DNA from: Granulicella arctica
GTDB lineage: Bacteria; Acidobacteriota; Terriglobia; Terriglobales; Acidobacteriaceae
Reading direction: 5' to 3'
Length of the DNA: 64,000 bases
Assembly: GCF_025685605.1 (NCBI RefSeq)
Contig: NZ_JAGTUT010000001.1
Coordinates: 186,001 to 250,000, forward strand
The notes beneath the pieces were generated by a model that worked only from the letters and a program-made list of their open reading frames with translations, was not told where the DNA came from and did no database searches. The position numbers and the translations under genes were made by a program. The first letter of the stretch is position 1. The number at the start of each line of letters is the position of its first letter. This document shows, piece after piece, positions 25,237 to 34,520 of the stretch.

Positions 25237-28068
25237 TTACTGGATCGTGACAGTGAGAGCCGTGTTAGCGGTGATGGCACTCGTCAGGCTGTCGGTACCG
25301 GTGATTGTGATGGTGTAGGTGCCGGTGCCACTGCTGGTTGTGGTTGTAGTCGTGGAGGAACTGCTGGAGCATCCGGCGCTGGCGATGAGACCGGCAAGCG
25401 CGATCAAACTGAGCAAGGACGACCATCCTCTTTGACGTCGATTGCCGAAGCCTAGGAAGAACAGACCGGCGAGGGTTATGCCGCCACCGAGGACGAGGCT
25501 GCTGACGCCGGTGGCCGTCTTGAGTCCACCGCCAGTTTTGCTAGCGGCAGTGATTGTGTTGACGGTGAAAGTGGCCGTCGCAGTGCCGCCCGCCGGAACG
25601 GTGAGCGAGGTAACGTTAGCGCCATTCGAGGTGAATGCGTATGAGCCGTTGAGGGTGTTCGCTACAGCGGCGAGATTGACCGTGCCCGCATAGCCGCCCG
25701 CCGACGTTACCGTAATGACCGAAGAGATGCTGCCGGAGCTTGCGACCGTGAAGGTTGATGGTGCTGCGCTCAGGCTGATAGTGCCGGTAGGTACAGTTCC
25801 AGCAACCACGTTAACGCTGCCACTCGAACCGTAGTAGTTGGTGTCGCCCGAATAGACGGCGGCGATGGTATGGGTACCGTTCGTTGTGAAGGTGGCCGCA
25901 AAGGTAGCTACACCCGCATTGAGAGTCACCGGGTTAGCCGTGCCACTATCAACTGTGAAGGACACCGTTCCACTTGGAGTTGCCGTACCGGATGTGTGAG
26001 CAATTGTTGCGGTAAAGGTTACGCTCTGGTTGAGCGCAGGCGTTGCGGCTGATGAGGTCAGAGTCACTGTTGAGGCGCTTGGCAGTGTTGTGACTACGGT
26101 TGGAAACGTATTGACGAATTTGCTTGCGTCGACGCTGCCCCAGCCGCTGGCCTGATCGTAGCCAACGCCAGCACTATAGCCAATCGGACTTGCACCGGCC
26201 GGGCAACTGGTGGAGTTGGTGGTACACGGCTGCTTATTGTTGCCGGTCGTGACGTCGTGGAAGATGGTGGAGGCGGAGGCACCGTTTGCCAAGGCGTAGA
26301 TGTAGGGGTTTGCGTTACCGATGCGACCGCCTAATTTCTGCTCAAGCAGCGCAAGGATACCGGCGAAGGATGGCGTGGAGACGGACGTGCCGCCGAAGGC
26401 GTTGAAGGCTCCGCCTGTGCCGAAGTAGGTGCCGTTCAGGCACGAACCCTCCGCACAGACGAGGTAGGGATCGTGATCGGCTGAGGCGTTGAAGGCTAAA
26501 TCCGGCACGTCACGATGGCTATCTGCCGGAACCCCGGTACCGGTCTGCCAAGTGGGTTTAGCAAAGATGACGCTCACTCCACCGCCGCCTGAACTAAGGG
26601 TTGCAGTGGTGGGAGCAGCAGCAATTGAGGCCGCTGTATCGTTCCAGACGGTTTCGGGAATGTAGGAGAGGGCGGACGAGACGCTTGTCGTGGTGTTGTT
26701 CCAATATGTGCCGTTGGGGGTAGCGGTATCAGCACCTTCGCTGAACTCCGTGCCTCCTACGCCAGTAACGTTTGGCGAGCTGGCCGGGAAGTCTACGGCG
26801 AGGCCGTCCTTGGCTGTTGCAACGTCAAAGTCGCAATCTGTCGCGCCCGCGTCACCAGCCGGTCCGACGATGGTGATGCCCTGGGCGTTTGCTTGCTGAA
26901 AGGAGGTGTTGAGCGTGCCGATGGCCGTTGCCGAGAAGTCCTGAACCTCGCAGCCGCCGTAGCTGACCGTCATGATGGGCGCGATGTTGTTATCGATGGC
27001 GTTGACGAGGGAGGTGCCGATGACATCGGTGGAGTTGACGAAGATGATGCTTGCCGAGGGTGCCGTGGCTCCCGCCCACTCCACATCTAGCTCGGACTCT
27101 TCGAGATCGCCACCAGTGACGGTGCAACTGGTCGGAGGATTGGAGCCGAGGCAGGTGCCTGTGGGCGTGCCAGGGTCTGTGCCATAGGTCTTGATGACGG
27201 GAACGTTGGCGCTGAGACCAGAGGCGGTGCGGAAGGCAGCGATGTCGGTGAGGCTGATGTCGACCTGTCCCATGACGGCGATCGAAATGCCTGTTCCGTT
27301 GATGGAGGAGGTGAAGAGCGGATTGAGATCGTAGATGGTGGCAAAGTCGCCGGGCGCGATGAAGTGTTCGAGACCCGCCGTCGTGTTGACGGTGTCGCGG
27401 GGACGGCTTCCGATGGGGCTGACATTAGCCAGGGTGACGCTGCGTACTCGCGAACGCGGCCTGAGCTTGAAATCGTCCAGACCGCTCACCATATCCACTA
27501 CGCCAGCAAGAGCAGCCGGGAGGGTCGGTTCGGTGAGGTTGGCGATGTGTTGTTCGCCATCGAGAGAGACGCTGTGGATGCTGGTGCCGAAAGCCTGCTG
27601 GGCCTGGGCTACGGTGCCACTGAAGGCGATGAAGGTGGAGCTTTTTGCGGTAGTGGTGATGGTGAAGCCCTGTGCGGCAAGCCAGGATGAGACGGTGGAC
27701 AGGTCGGCTGCGCTGAGGCCGAACTGTGCGCCGAACTGCTGCGGCGTCAGCCACTGATGGTAGAGCGGTGAAGATGAGTTCTGCTGGTCGACGAGGAGTT
27801 TGCTGAGCGCCGCCTGCTGCGTATCAGTCATGCTGAAGCGCATCGTCATGTTTTCAAGCTTGAGCGAGGAGGGAGCGAGGCCAAGATCCTGGGCACGAGC
27901 AGCCCTGGGAGCGACTGTCCGGGCGAGCGCGACGCGATTGTTCGTCTGGACGGCGGAGGTGATCCGGTTTTGGACGGCGGCGTGGCTGGTGGCTGCGAGG
28001 GTGGCAACTGTGAGTAGGGCTAGAGCGGAGCGGAGGAGTTTCGAGCAAATCTGAAGATGGCTGCGCAT
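25237..28068 (-). CDS. S53 family peptidase (kumamolisin-like) with Ig-like domain
   Basis: A 943-residue exported acid protease. Order: signal peptide (about 1-31), pro-kumamolisin domain to about residue 200 (LYHQWLTPQQFGAQFGLSAA), then the S53 catalytic domain. The catalytic Glu/Asp pair lies in GGDLEESELDVEW, the oxyanion Asp in VGPAGDAGATDCDFD, and the catalytic Ser in GGTSVSTPSFAGIL. An Ig-like (Big_3-type) domain follows (SVTFTATIAHTSGTATPSGT to AVYSGDTNYYGSSG) and a second beta domain. The C-terminus has a Gly-rich membrane segment ending in NRRQRG, a second hydrophobic segment ending in a lipobox-like SAGC, and a Ser/Thr-rich tail. Such peptidases degrade protein at low pH and are common in acidobacteria. 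It is monocistronic with its own terminator. Confidence 0.92.
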   Translation of the reverse strand: MRSHLQICSKLLRSALALLTVATLAATSHAAVQNRITSAVQTNNRVALARTVAPRAARAQDLGLAPSSLKLENMTMRFSMTDTQQAALSKLLVDQQNSSSPLYHQWLTPQQFGAQFGLSAADLSTVSSWLAAQGFTITTTAKSSTFIAFSGTVAQAQQAFGTSIHSVSLDGEQHIANLTEPTLPAALAGVVDMVSGLDDFKLRPRSRVRSVTLANVSPIGSRPRDTVNTTAGLEHFIAPGDFATIYDLNPLFTSSINGTGISIAVMGQVDISLTDIAAFRTASGLSANVPVIKTYGTDPGTPTGTCLGSNPPTSCTVTGGDLEESELDVEWAGATAPSASIIFVNSTDVIGTSLVNAIDNNIAPIMTVSYGGCEVQDFSATAIGTLNTSFQQANAQGITIVGPAGDAGATDCDFDVATAKDGLAVDFPASSPNVTGVGGTEFSEGADTATPNGTYWNNTTTSVSSALSYIPETVWNDTAASIAAAPTTATLSSGGGGVSVIFAKPTWQTGTGVPADSHRDVPDLAFNASADHDPYLVCAEGSCLNGTYFGTGGAFNAFGGTSVSTPSFAGILALLEQKLGGRIGNANPYIYALANGASASTIFHDVTTGNNKQPCTTNSTSCPAGASPIGYSAGVGYDQASGWGSVDASKFVNTFPTVVTTLPSASTVTLTSSAATPALNQSVTFTATIAHTSGTATPSGTVSFTVDSGTANPVTLNAGVATFAATFTTNGTHTIAAVYSGDTNYYGSSGSVNVVAGTVPTGTISLSAAPSTFTVASSGSISSVITVTSAGGYAGTVNLAAVANTLNGSYAFTSNGANVTSLTVPAGGTATATFTVNTITAASKTGGGLKTATGVSSLVLGGGITLAGLFFLGFGNRRQRGWSSLLSLIALAGLIASAGCSSSSSTTTTTTSSGTGTYTITITGTDSLTSAITANTALTVTIQ

Positions 28069-28252
28069 TGGCTGATCCTATAGGGGTGCAAGGGTTCCTG
28101 GTACCTGCGATGTATCGAGCGGAGCTGAATTGGAACCAGCGTACGCGGCTTGCCTAGCATCGGTTGTAATTTCTTAGACCAAGGTTGCGGGAGAAAGTTG
28201 CGGTGATCTTTGCTGGTGGTTCCGTTCCAGGAAATTTAGGTGTGATGAAAAG

Positions 28253-28280
28253 ACCGCCTCCAGCGTGATGTGGAGGCGGT
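28253..28280 (-). terminator. Terminator of the fad operon
   Basis: ACCGCCTCCA and TGGAGGCGGT form a perfect 10-bp stem with an 8-base loop. On the minus strand it is followed by CTTTTCATC. It lies about 50 bp past the fadE stop. Confidence 0.82.
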
Positions 28281-28330
28281 GAGTGTATCGCCTATTCGGA
28301 TAGACGAGCTTGTGACGGATCGGTTTGCGT

Positions 28331-30172
28331 TCAGAGGGTGTACCTTCCGGCCTGGATGACGTGGCGGGCGATCTGGCGGCGGAGGGCGATGGTGTCGGTG
28401 GTGTCGTGTTTGGAGAGACGGCGGAGGATGGTGAGCTGGGTGCGGAGCATGTCGCCCTCGGCTACGGTGGCGATGATGCGGCGGGCGGCGAGTTCGATCT
28501 TCTCGAACGCGGTGGCGGTGTAGACGCGGGCAAAGGCGACGGGCATGGGCGAGTTGGATTTGGCGGTGCTCATCTTTTCGGCTCGGAGGATTGCGGACTC
28601 CATGGCGTAGACCTCGATGATCATGTCGGCGATGGAGCCCATGACCTCCTGTTCATCGGCAATTTTGGCCATGTACTTCTGTGTGGCGGCTCCGGCGGCG
28701 AAGAGGGTGAGCTTTTTGGCGGCGGCGAGGAGGTTGAACTCTTCGGCGAGGGCTCCTTCGCGGTCCTCTTTGGGGGTGGGACCGGCCATGACCTCGTCCA
28801 TGAGCTGCTTGATGGCGGCCATGAGGGGGAGCTTGCCGGACATGGCTGACTTCATGAGCCAGCCGGTGATGATGAGGCGGTTGATCTCGTTGGTGCCCTC
28901 GAAGATGCGATTGATGCGGGCGTCGCGGTAGGCGCGCTCGGCCGGATACTCCTCGACGTAGCCGTAGCCGGCGAAGATCTGGAGGGACTCGTCGACGACC
29001 ATGTCGAGCATCTCGGAGGCCCAGACTTTGACGATGGAACATTCGACGGCGTAGTCCTCGATGCGCTTCTGAATCTCGGCGGTGTCGTTTTTGGCGACGC
29101 CTTCGAGGGCGCGGTCGATGAGGCCTACGGTGCGGTAGCAGAGGGACTCACCGACGAAGATGCCGGTGGCCATATTGGCGAGCTTCTCCTGGATGAGGCC
29201 GAAGTCGGCGATGGGCTTGCCGAAGGCTTTGCGCTCTTTGGCGTAGCTTAGGCCGTTGTTGAAGGCCATGCGGGCTCCGCCTACGGCTGCGTTGCCGAGC
29301 TTGTAGCGGCCGACGTTGAGGATGTTGAAGGCGATGTGGTGGCCCTTGCCGACTTCGCCGAGGAGGTTGGCAGAGGGGATGACGCAGTCGGTGAGGATGA
29401 GGGGGGTGGTGGAGGAGCCGCGGATGCCGAGCTTATGCTCCTCGTTGCCGGGACGGAAGCCGGGGGTGCCCTTTTCGACGAGGAAGGCGGTGAGGCGTTC
29501 TTTGCCTGCGTCCTTACCTTCGGTGACGAGGCACTTGGCGAAGATGGTGAAGAGGTCGGCGAAGCCTCCGTTGGTGATCCACATCTTTTCGCCATTGAGG
29601 GTGTAGGTCTGGCCGTCGGCGGAGAGGACGGCGCGGGTGCTGGCGTTGACGGCGTCGGATCCGCTGGATGATTCCGAAAGCGCGTAGGCTCCGATCATGG
29701 TGCCGTCTGCGATGTGGGGGAGGTATTTCTGCTTCTGCTCGGGGGTGCCGTACCAGACGAGCGGGAGCGTGCCGATGCCGGTGTGGGCAGAGAAGGCTAC
29801 GGAGAAGCTGCCCTGCTTCGAGATGTTTTCGGCGATGATGGCGGAGGTGGCCTTGTCCATCTCGAGGCCGCCGTACTCCTCGGGGATGTCCACGGAGGTG
29901 AGGCCGAGCTCGGCGGCTTCTTTGAGGAGGCGGCGGGTGACGGCGAAGTCCTTATGCTCGATGGCGTCGGAGTTGGGGACGATCTCGTTGGTGGCGAAGT
30001 CGGCGGTGGTCTGGGCGATCTGGCGATGCTCTTCGGTGAAGTCCTCGGGGAAGAAGCAGTCGGCGGGGGTGGGGTTGGTGATGAGGAACGAGCCGCCGGG
30101 GATGCGGGTTGTTGGGGTGGATTTCGGATTGATGGTGGTTACTTCGGGTGGGAGATTGGTGGTTGTAGCCAT
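28331..30172 (-). CDS. fadE: Acyl-CoA dehydrogenase
   Basis: A 613-residue FAD enzyme for the first step of beta-oxidation. The N domain has FFPEDFTEEHRQIAQTTADF, the middle domain YALSESSSGSDAVNASTRAV and GEKMWITNGGFADLF, and the catalytic glutamate lies in RINRIFEGTNEINRLII. An extra C-terminal domain of about 150 residues makes it longer than short-chain enzymes, as in very-long-chain and Bacillus FadE types. It is the third enzyme of a fadN-fadA-fadE operon and starts four bases after the small membrane protein. Chain-length preference is not readable but the form suggests long-chain substrates. Confidence 0.93.
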   Translation of the reverse strand: MATTTNLPPEVTTINPKSTPTTRIPGGSFLITNPTPADCFFPEDFTEEHRQIAQTTADFATNEIVPNSDAIEHKDFAVTRRLLKEAAELGLTSVDIPEEYGGLEMDKATSAIIAENISKQGSFSVAFSAHTGIGTLPLVWYGTPEQKQKYLPHIADGTMIGAYALSESSSGSDAVNASTRAVLSADGQTYTLNGEKMWITNGGFADLFTIFAKCLVTEGKDAGKERLTAFLVEKGTPGFRPGNEEHKLGIRGSSTTPLILTDCVIPSANLLGEVGKGHHIAFNILNVGRYKLGNAAVGGARMAFNNGLSYAKERKAFGKPIADFGLIQEKLANMATGIFVGESLCYRTVGLIDRALEGVAKNDTAEIQKRIEDYAVECSIVKVWASEMLDMVVDESLQIFAGYGYVEEYPAERAYRDARINRIFEGTNEINRLIITGWLMKSAMSGKLPLMAAIKQLMDEVMAGPTPKEDREGALAEEFNLLAAAKKLTLFAAGAATQKYMAKIADEQEVMGSIADMIIEVYAMESAILRAEKMSTAKSNSPMPVAFARVYTATAFEKIELAARRIIATVAEGDMLRTQLTILRRLSKHDTTDTIALRRQIARHVIQAGRYTL

Positions 30173-30176
30173 GGTG

Positions 30177-30611
30177 TTACCTCACAGTGCGGAGTTGGAG
30201 GAGACGGGAGACGGAAAGGATGAGGTGAAGGGCGTTGAAGACTAGTGGCACGAGGAACATCGTCCACGTTGGGAGGTGAAGACCTGCCATAGAGAGCCGC
30301 TCATTGGGGCCTGATCGGATGTACTGGACCATCGCGAATCCGAACAGGGCGAGCATGATCAACGACGTGACGATTGGCGACCATTGCGGCAAGGTATCGT
30401 GAGAGCGAAGAAAGAAGAGCGGCAGCAGCGCGCCAAGGGCCAAGACACTCAATGGAATGAAGAAGCGCAGGCAGAACATGGGCGTTGCGTTGCCTGGTTC
30501 CATGAAGACAGAGAGCCAGAGCCAAATGAGGGCTAGGCCAGCGGCCGCGAAAAAGGCCACCAGGGCCGACACGGAGTAGACGATACGTCCGCTATTGGAA
30601 AGGAGGTCCAT
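30177..30611 (-). CDS. Membrane protein of unknown function within the fad operon
   Basis: 144 residues with four predicted transmembrane segments (starting near [59 protein letters not shown] and [17 protein letters not shown]). No family is recognised. It is separated from the thiolase by 4 bp and from fadE by 4 bp, so it is certainly co-transcribed with them. A role at the membrane in fatty-acid use (for example coupling or uptake) is possible but has no direct sequence support. Confidence 0.8.
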   Translation of the reverse strand: MDLLSNSGRIVYSVSALVAFFAAAGLALIWLWLSVFMEPGNATPMFCLRFFIPLSVLALGALLPLFFLRSHDTLPQWSPIVTSLIMLALFGFAMVQYIRSGPNERLSMAGLHLPTWTMFLVPLVFNALHLILSVSRLLQLRTVR

Positions 30612-30615
30612 TCGT

Positions 30616-31797
30616 CTACTTCACAGCCTCGAAGATACCGGCTGCGCCCATGCCACCGCCTACGCACATCGTGACCATGCCGTACTTTGCGTTGCGGCGG
30701 GGCATCTCGCGGAGGAGGGTGGCGGTGAGTTTGGCTCCGGTGCAGCCTAGTGGGTGGCCGAGGGCGATGGCTCCGCCGTTGACGTTGAGCTTTGCGGGGT
30801 CGATGCCGAGGACCTTGATGACGGCGAGGGATTGGGCGGCGAAGGCTTCGTTGAGTTCGAAGAGGTCGATATCTTCGAGGGACAGGCCAGCCATCTTGAG
30901 GACTTTGGGGATGGCGTGGATGGGGCCGATGCCCATCTCTTCGGGATCGCAACCAGCGTAGGCGAAGGCGATGAAGCGGGCCATCGCGGGGATGCCGAGT
31001 GCGGCGGCGCGGCTGGCGGACATGACGATGGCGGCGGCAGCTCCGTCGGAGGTCTGGGAGGAGTTGCCGGCGGTGACGCTGCCCTTGGCGTGGAAGACGG
31101 GCTTGAGTTTGGCGAGGGCTTCAGGGCTGGTGTCGGCGCGGGGGCCTTCGTCCTGCTTGAAGGTTGATTCAACGGGCTTGGCTTTACCTTTGCCGTTCGG
31201 GGTTGTGGTGGTGACGGTTACGGGGACGATCTCGTCCTCGAACTTGCCGGTGGCGATGGCGCTGAGGGCCTTCTGGTGGGAGTCGAAGGAGAACTGGTCT
31301 TGTTGTTCGCGGGTGATGCCGTAGTGGGCGGCCACGCGCTCGGCGGTGAGGCCCATGGACATGTAGCTGCCGGGATAGTTTTCAACGAGCCAGGGATTGA
31401 CGGAGATCTTATTGCCGCCGAAGGGGACGTAGGACATGGACTCAGTGCCGCCGGCGACGATGACGTCGGCGCTGCCGCCGCGGATGCGGTCTGCGGCGAG
31501 GGCGATGGACTGGAGGCCGGAGGCGCAGTAGCGATTGACGGTCATGGCGGAGGTGGTGAAGGGCAGGCCCGCGCGGAAGGCTGCGATCTTGGCGACGTTC
31601 ATTCCCTGCTCGGCCTCGGGCATGGCGCAGCCGAGGATGACGTCTTCTATTTCAGCTTTGTCGAGTTGAGGGATGCGGTCCAGCGCTCCCTTGATGGCGA
31701 ATGCGGCGAGATCGTCGGGGCGCGTGGTGCGGAGGGTGCCGCGCGGGGCTTTGCCGATGGCGGTGCGGACTGCGGAGACGATGACTACTTCGTTCAT
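30616..31797 (-). CDS. fadA: Acetyl-CoA C-acyltransferase (thiolase)
   Basis: A 393-residue thiolase that cleaves 3-ketoacyl-CoA in the last beta-oxidation step. The nucleophilic cysteine is C91 in [11 protein letters not shown]; the general-base histidine is in [17 protein letters not shown] and the second cysteine in [17 protein letters not shown]. The start at 31797 is set by GAGGTACCCC before the ATG; a start 12 codons earlier lacks such a site. It follows fadN by 124 bp, a gap that holds a repeat-like element, and precedes the small membrane protein by four bases. Confidence 0.95.
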   Translation of the reverse strand: MNEVVIVSAVRTAIGKAPRGTLRTTRPDDLAAFAIKGALDRIPQLDKAEIEDVILGCAMPEAEQGMNVAKIAAFRAGLPFTTSAMTVNRYCASGLQSIALAADRIRGGSADVIVAGGTESMSYVPFGGNKISVNPWLVENYPGSYMSMGLTAERVAAHYGITREQQDQFSFDSHQKALSAIATGKFEDEIVPVTVTTTTPNGKGKAKPVESTFKQDEGPRADTSPEALAKLKPVFHAKGSVTAGNSSQTSDGAAAAIVMSASRAAALGIPAMARFIAFAYAGCDPEEMGIGPIHAIPKVLKMAGLSLEDIDLFELNEAFAAQSLAVIKVLGIDPAKLNVNGGAIALGHPLGCTGAKLTATLLREMPRRNAKYGMVTMCVGGGMGAAGIFEAVK

Positions 31798-31852
31798 GGG
31801 GTACCTCGTGGTGCTTGGAACTGCGAAGGGCAATGGCTACAGCACGACAACC

Positions 31853-31882
31853 GCAGGTCCTTCGACTTCGCTCAGGATGACA
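31853..31882. repeat. Intergenic repeat-like element with CCTTCGACTTCGCTCAGGAT core
   Basis: The 124-bp fadN-fadA gap contains this sequence, and an 11-bp part of its left end (GCAGGTCCTTC) occurs again at 31911-31921, next to the fadN stop. I recall the core as a widespread dispersed motif in acidobacterial and other bacterial genomes; that memory was not checked. No full second copy was noticed in this window. Confidence 0.5.
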
Positions 31883-31921
31883 GTCTATTGGGGGTGGACA
31901 AAATACGGACGCAGGTCCTTC

Positions 31922-34387
31922 CTAGTTACGGAGTGGTTTGCCGGTTTTGAGGGTGAAGGCGATGCGTTCCTGGGTCTTCTTTTCGCCGCAGAGGGAGAGG
32001 AAGGCTTCGCGTTCGAGGTCGAGGAGATATTGTTCGCTGACGAGAGTGCCGGGCGTTACTTTGCCTCCAGCCAGAGCGTAGGCGACCCAGTTGGCTACCT
32101 TGGCGTCGTGGTCGGAGATGTACTGGCCTTCGCGCATCGTCCATACGGCGAGCTTGAGGGTGGCGAGGACGGACTCGCCGGGGGCGGGAATGTCGGTGCG
32201 AGGGGTGGGGGCGGTGTAGCCGGCATCGGCGAGCGCGCGGGCCTTGGTGGAGGCGTCGGTTAGGAGGCGTTCGCGGTTCATGGTGATGCCGTCCGACGGG
32301 CGGAGGAAGCCGAGACCGCGGGCTTCGGCGGCGGAGGTGGAGACGGTGGCTTTGGCGATGGTCTCGAAGTTCTTCTTGATGGACTCGAAGATTTCAACGC
32401 CTTCGCCGCGGGCGTCGGGACGGATGGAGGAGCCTGCCTCGATGGAGCGGAGGACCATCTCTTTGCAGCCGCCACCGCCGGGGATGAGGCCGACACCTGC
32501 TTCGACGAGGCCCATGTAGAGCTCGGCGTGTGGCTGGCGGGCGGCGGCGTGGAGGGAGATTTCGACTCCTCCGCCGAGACACATGCCGTAGGGTGCGACG
32601 ACTACGGGGCGGGGGCAGAACTTGATCGCCTGAGTCATGTTCTGGAAGGCGCGGACGGCTAGCTCGACCTCGTCCCACTCTTCCTCCTGGATGCCCAGGA
32701 GGAGTTGCATGAGGTTGGCGCCGACGGAGAAGTTGGCGGAGTCGCCGGTGATGACGAAGGCTTCGAAGTCGGCTACCTGCTGGCTGGCGGGCTTGAGGGT
32801 CTGGGTGATGAGGTTAACGATGTCGTCGCCTAGCGCATTCATCTTGGAGTGCAGTTCGATGGCGGCTACGCCGTTGCCGAGATCGACGACGGAGGCTCCT
32901 GGGTTCCTTTTGACGACGCCGCGTGCCTTCTTGATGGTGGCGAGGCTGCTGACACCTGCGGGAACGGGGACTGGCTTGTAGGCGACGGTGACGGGGTCGA
33001 AGTACTGGCGGCCGGAGGGGGTGGAGGGGTCGTCTTTATACCAGTTCTCGCCGATGGCGAGGAGCTTCTCCACATTCGCGGAGACAGTTGCACCGGCGGC
33101 TTGCATCTTGTCCGTGGTGGTGCGGACACCTGCTGCGTCCATCATCTCGAAGGGGCCTAGCTCCCAGTTGAAGCCGGTCTTCATGGCCTGATCGATTTCG
33201 ACGATGTTGTCGGCGATTTCGGGGATGCGGTTTGCGGCGTAGGTGAAGAGCTCAGTCAGGAGAGGCCAGTAGAAGGCTGCGGCCTTGTCGCGGGAGGGAT
33301 CGCCGTGGAGAAGCTGTGCGATGCGAGGGGCCGTCTGCTCGAGATTCTTTGCCATCTCGATGGCGGGAAACTTAGGGCGGGTGCTGGGCTGGTAGTCGAG
33401 GGTCTGCCAGTCGAGGACGTGGCGGAGGTCTCTTCCCTGCTCGTCGCGACCGGCTTTCTTGTAAAAGCCCTGGCCTGCTTTATCGCCTAGCCATTTGCTT
33501 TCGAGCATCTTCGTGATGAATGGGGCGAGGGTGACGTCCTGCCGCTCGTCGTCGATGCTGGCCGCCTGCTTGGCGAAGTTAGTGGCTACGTGGGCGAGGA
33601 CGTCGACGCCAACCATGTCGCCTAGGCGGAAGGTGCCTGTCTTGGGCCAGCCGAGCGCGGCTCCGGTGAGGGTGTCGACCTCTTCTATGGAGAGGCCCTG
33701 CGCCATCATGAGGCGGATAGCGTTGCCCATGGAGAAGGTGCCGATGCGGTTCGCGATGAAGTTAGGCGTGTCGTGCGAGTGGACGATTGCTTTACCGAGA
33801 CGCTGGTCGCAGAAGTGAGCGATCGCGGCGATGTCGGCTGGATCGGTCTGGGGAGTTGGAATGATTTCGAGGAGGCGCATGTAGCGCGGCGGGTTGAAGA
33901 AGTGGGTTCCGAAGAAGTGGGGCTTTGCTTCGTCGGAGAGGCTGGCGGCGATGCTGGCGATGGGGATGCCGCTGGTGTTGGAGGTGAGGATGGAGCCAGG
34001 TCGGCGGTGCTGCTGGACTCGGTCGAGCAGGGTGCGCTTGATGTCGAGATTTTCGGCGACAACCTCAATGATCCAGTCGCAGTCGGCGATGAGGATCAGG
34101 TCGTCGTCGAAGTTGCCCAGGGTGAGGAGGCGGGCGGCTTCGGCGGAGTAGAAGGCGGCGGGTTTGGATTTCTTGAGGCCGTCGAGGGCGGCGAGAACGA
34201 TTTTGTTTCGGTCGGGGCTGGGTGCTTCGGCAGGAGTGCCGGGTGGAACGATGTCGAGGAGGACAACTGGAACTCCGGCGTTGGCGATGTGGGCGGCGAT
34301 GCGCGAACCCATAGTGCCCGCGCCGAGAACGGCGACCTTCCGAATCTGGCGGCTGGCGGAATGAACATGAGAGGCGCTGCTGGACAT
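31922..34387 (-). CDS. fadN: 3-hydroxyacyl-CoA dehydrogenase / enoyl-CoA hydratase, FadN-type
   Basis: An 821-residue bifunctional beta-oxidation enzyme. The dehydrogenase comes first: VAVLGAGTMGSRIAAHIANA (NAD motif), then FFGTHFFNPPRYMRLLEII with the catalytic histidine. The enoyl-CoA hydratase/isomerase domain comes second: DFEAFVITGDSANFSVGAN and VVVAPYGMCLGGGVEISLHA, with VEAGVGLIPGGGGCKEM. This order is that of Bacillus FadN (YusL), opposite to the hydratase-first order of FadB/FadJ of enterobacteria. It is the first gene of the operon, behind a predicted promoter with a palindromic site. It is divergent from the M16 peptidase gene. Confidence 0.94.
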   Translation of the reverse strand: MSSSASHVHSASRQIRKVAVLGAGTMGSRIAAHIANAGVPVVLLDIVPPGTPAEAPSPDRNKIVLAALDGLKKSKPAAFYSAEAARLLTLGNFDDDLILIADCDWIIEVVAENLDIKRTLLDRVQQHRRPGSILTSNTSGIPIASIAASLSDEAKPHFFGTHFFNPPRYMRLLEIIPTPQTDPADIAAIAHFCDQRLGKAIVHSHDTPNFIANRIGTFSMGNAIRLMMAQGLSIEEVDTLTGAALGWPKTGTFRLGDMVGVDVLAHVATNFAKQAASIDDERQDVTLAPFITKMLESKWLGDKAGQGFYKKAGRDEQGRDLRHVLDWQTLDYQPSTRPKFPAIEMAKNLEQTAPRIAQLLHGDPSRDKAAAFYWPLLTELFTYAANRIPEIADNIVEIDQAMKTGFNWELGPFEMMDAAGVRTTTDKMQAAGATVSANVEKLLAIGENWYKDDPSTPSGRQYFDPVTVAYKPVPVPAGVSSLATIKKARGVVKRNPGASVVDLGNGVAAIELHSKMNALGDDIVNLITQTLKPASQQVADFEAFVITGDSANFSVGANLMQLLLGIQEEEWDEVELAVRAFQNMTQAIKFCPRPVVVAPYGMCLGGGVEISLHAAARQPHAELYMGLVEAGVGLIPGGGGCKEMVLRSIEAGSSIRPDARGEGVEIFESIKKNFETIAKATVSTSAAEARGLGFLRPSDGITMNRERLLTDASTKARALADAGYTAPTPRTDIPAPGESVLATLKLAVWTMREGQYISDHDAKVANWVAYALAGGKVTPGTLVSEQYLLDLEREAFLSLCGEKKTQERIAFTLKTGKPLRN

Positions 34388-34428
34388 GATCTTGGCTCAC
34401 CTTGGGGACAAAATCCCGGACGCGTTGA

Positions 34429-34458
34429 ACTGTACTGAATGGTCATTCATTCCGTCAA
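34429..34458 (-). promoter_or_regulatory. Predicted fad promoter with embedded palindromic operator
   Basis: On the minus strand TTGACG (plus 34453-34458) and TACAGT (plus 34429-34434) are 18 bp apart, a fair sigma70-type pair about 40 bp before fadN. The spacer contains TGAATG-GT-CATTCA (plus 34436-34449), a 6-bp perfect dyad. TGAATG/CATTCA half-sites are used by TetR-family fatty-acid regulators such as Bacillus FadR, although there the half-sites are further apart. A bound repressor would occlude the promoter. No TetR-type gene is in the window. Confidence 0.6.
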
Positions 34459-34520
34459 GTAAACAGTACGTGAATGGCCGCCGGATGGTGTTGGCCATGT
34501 TCAGTTATGGTTAAGGTTCT

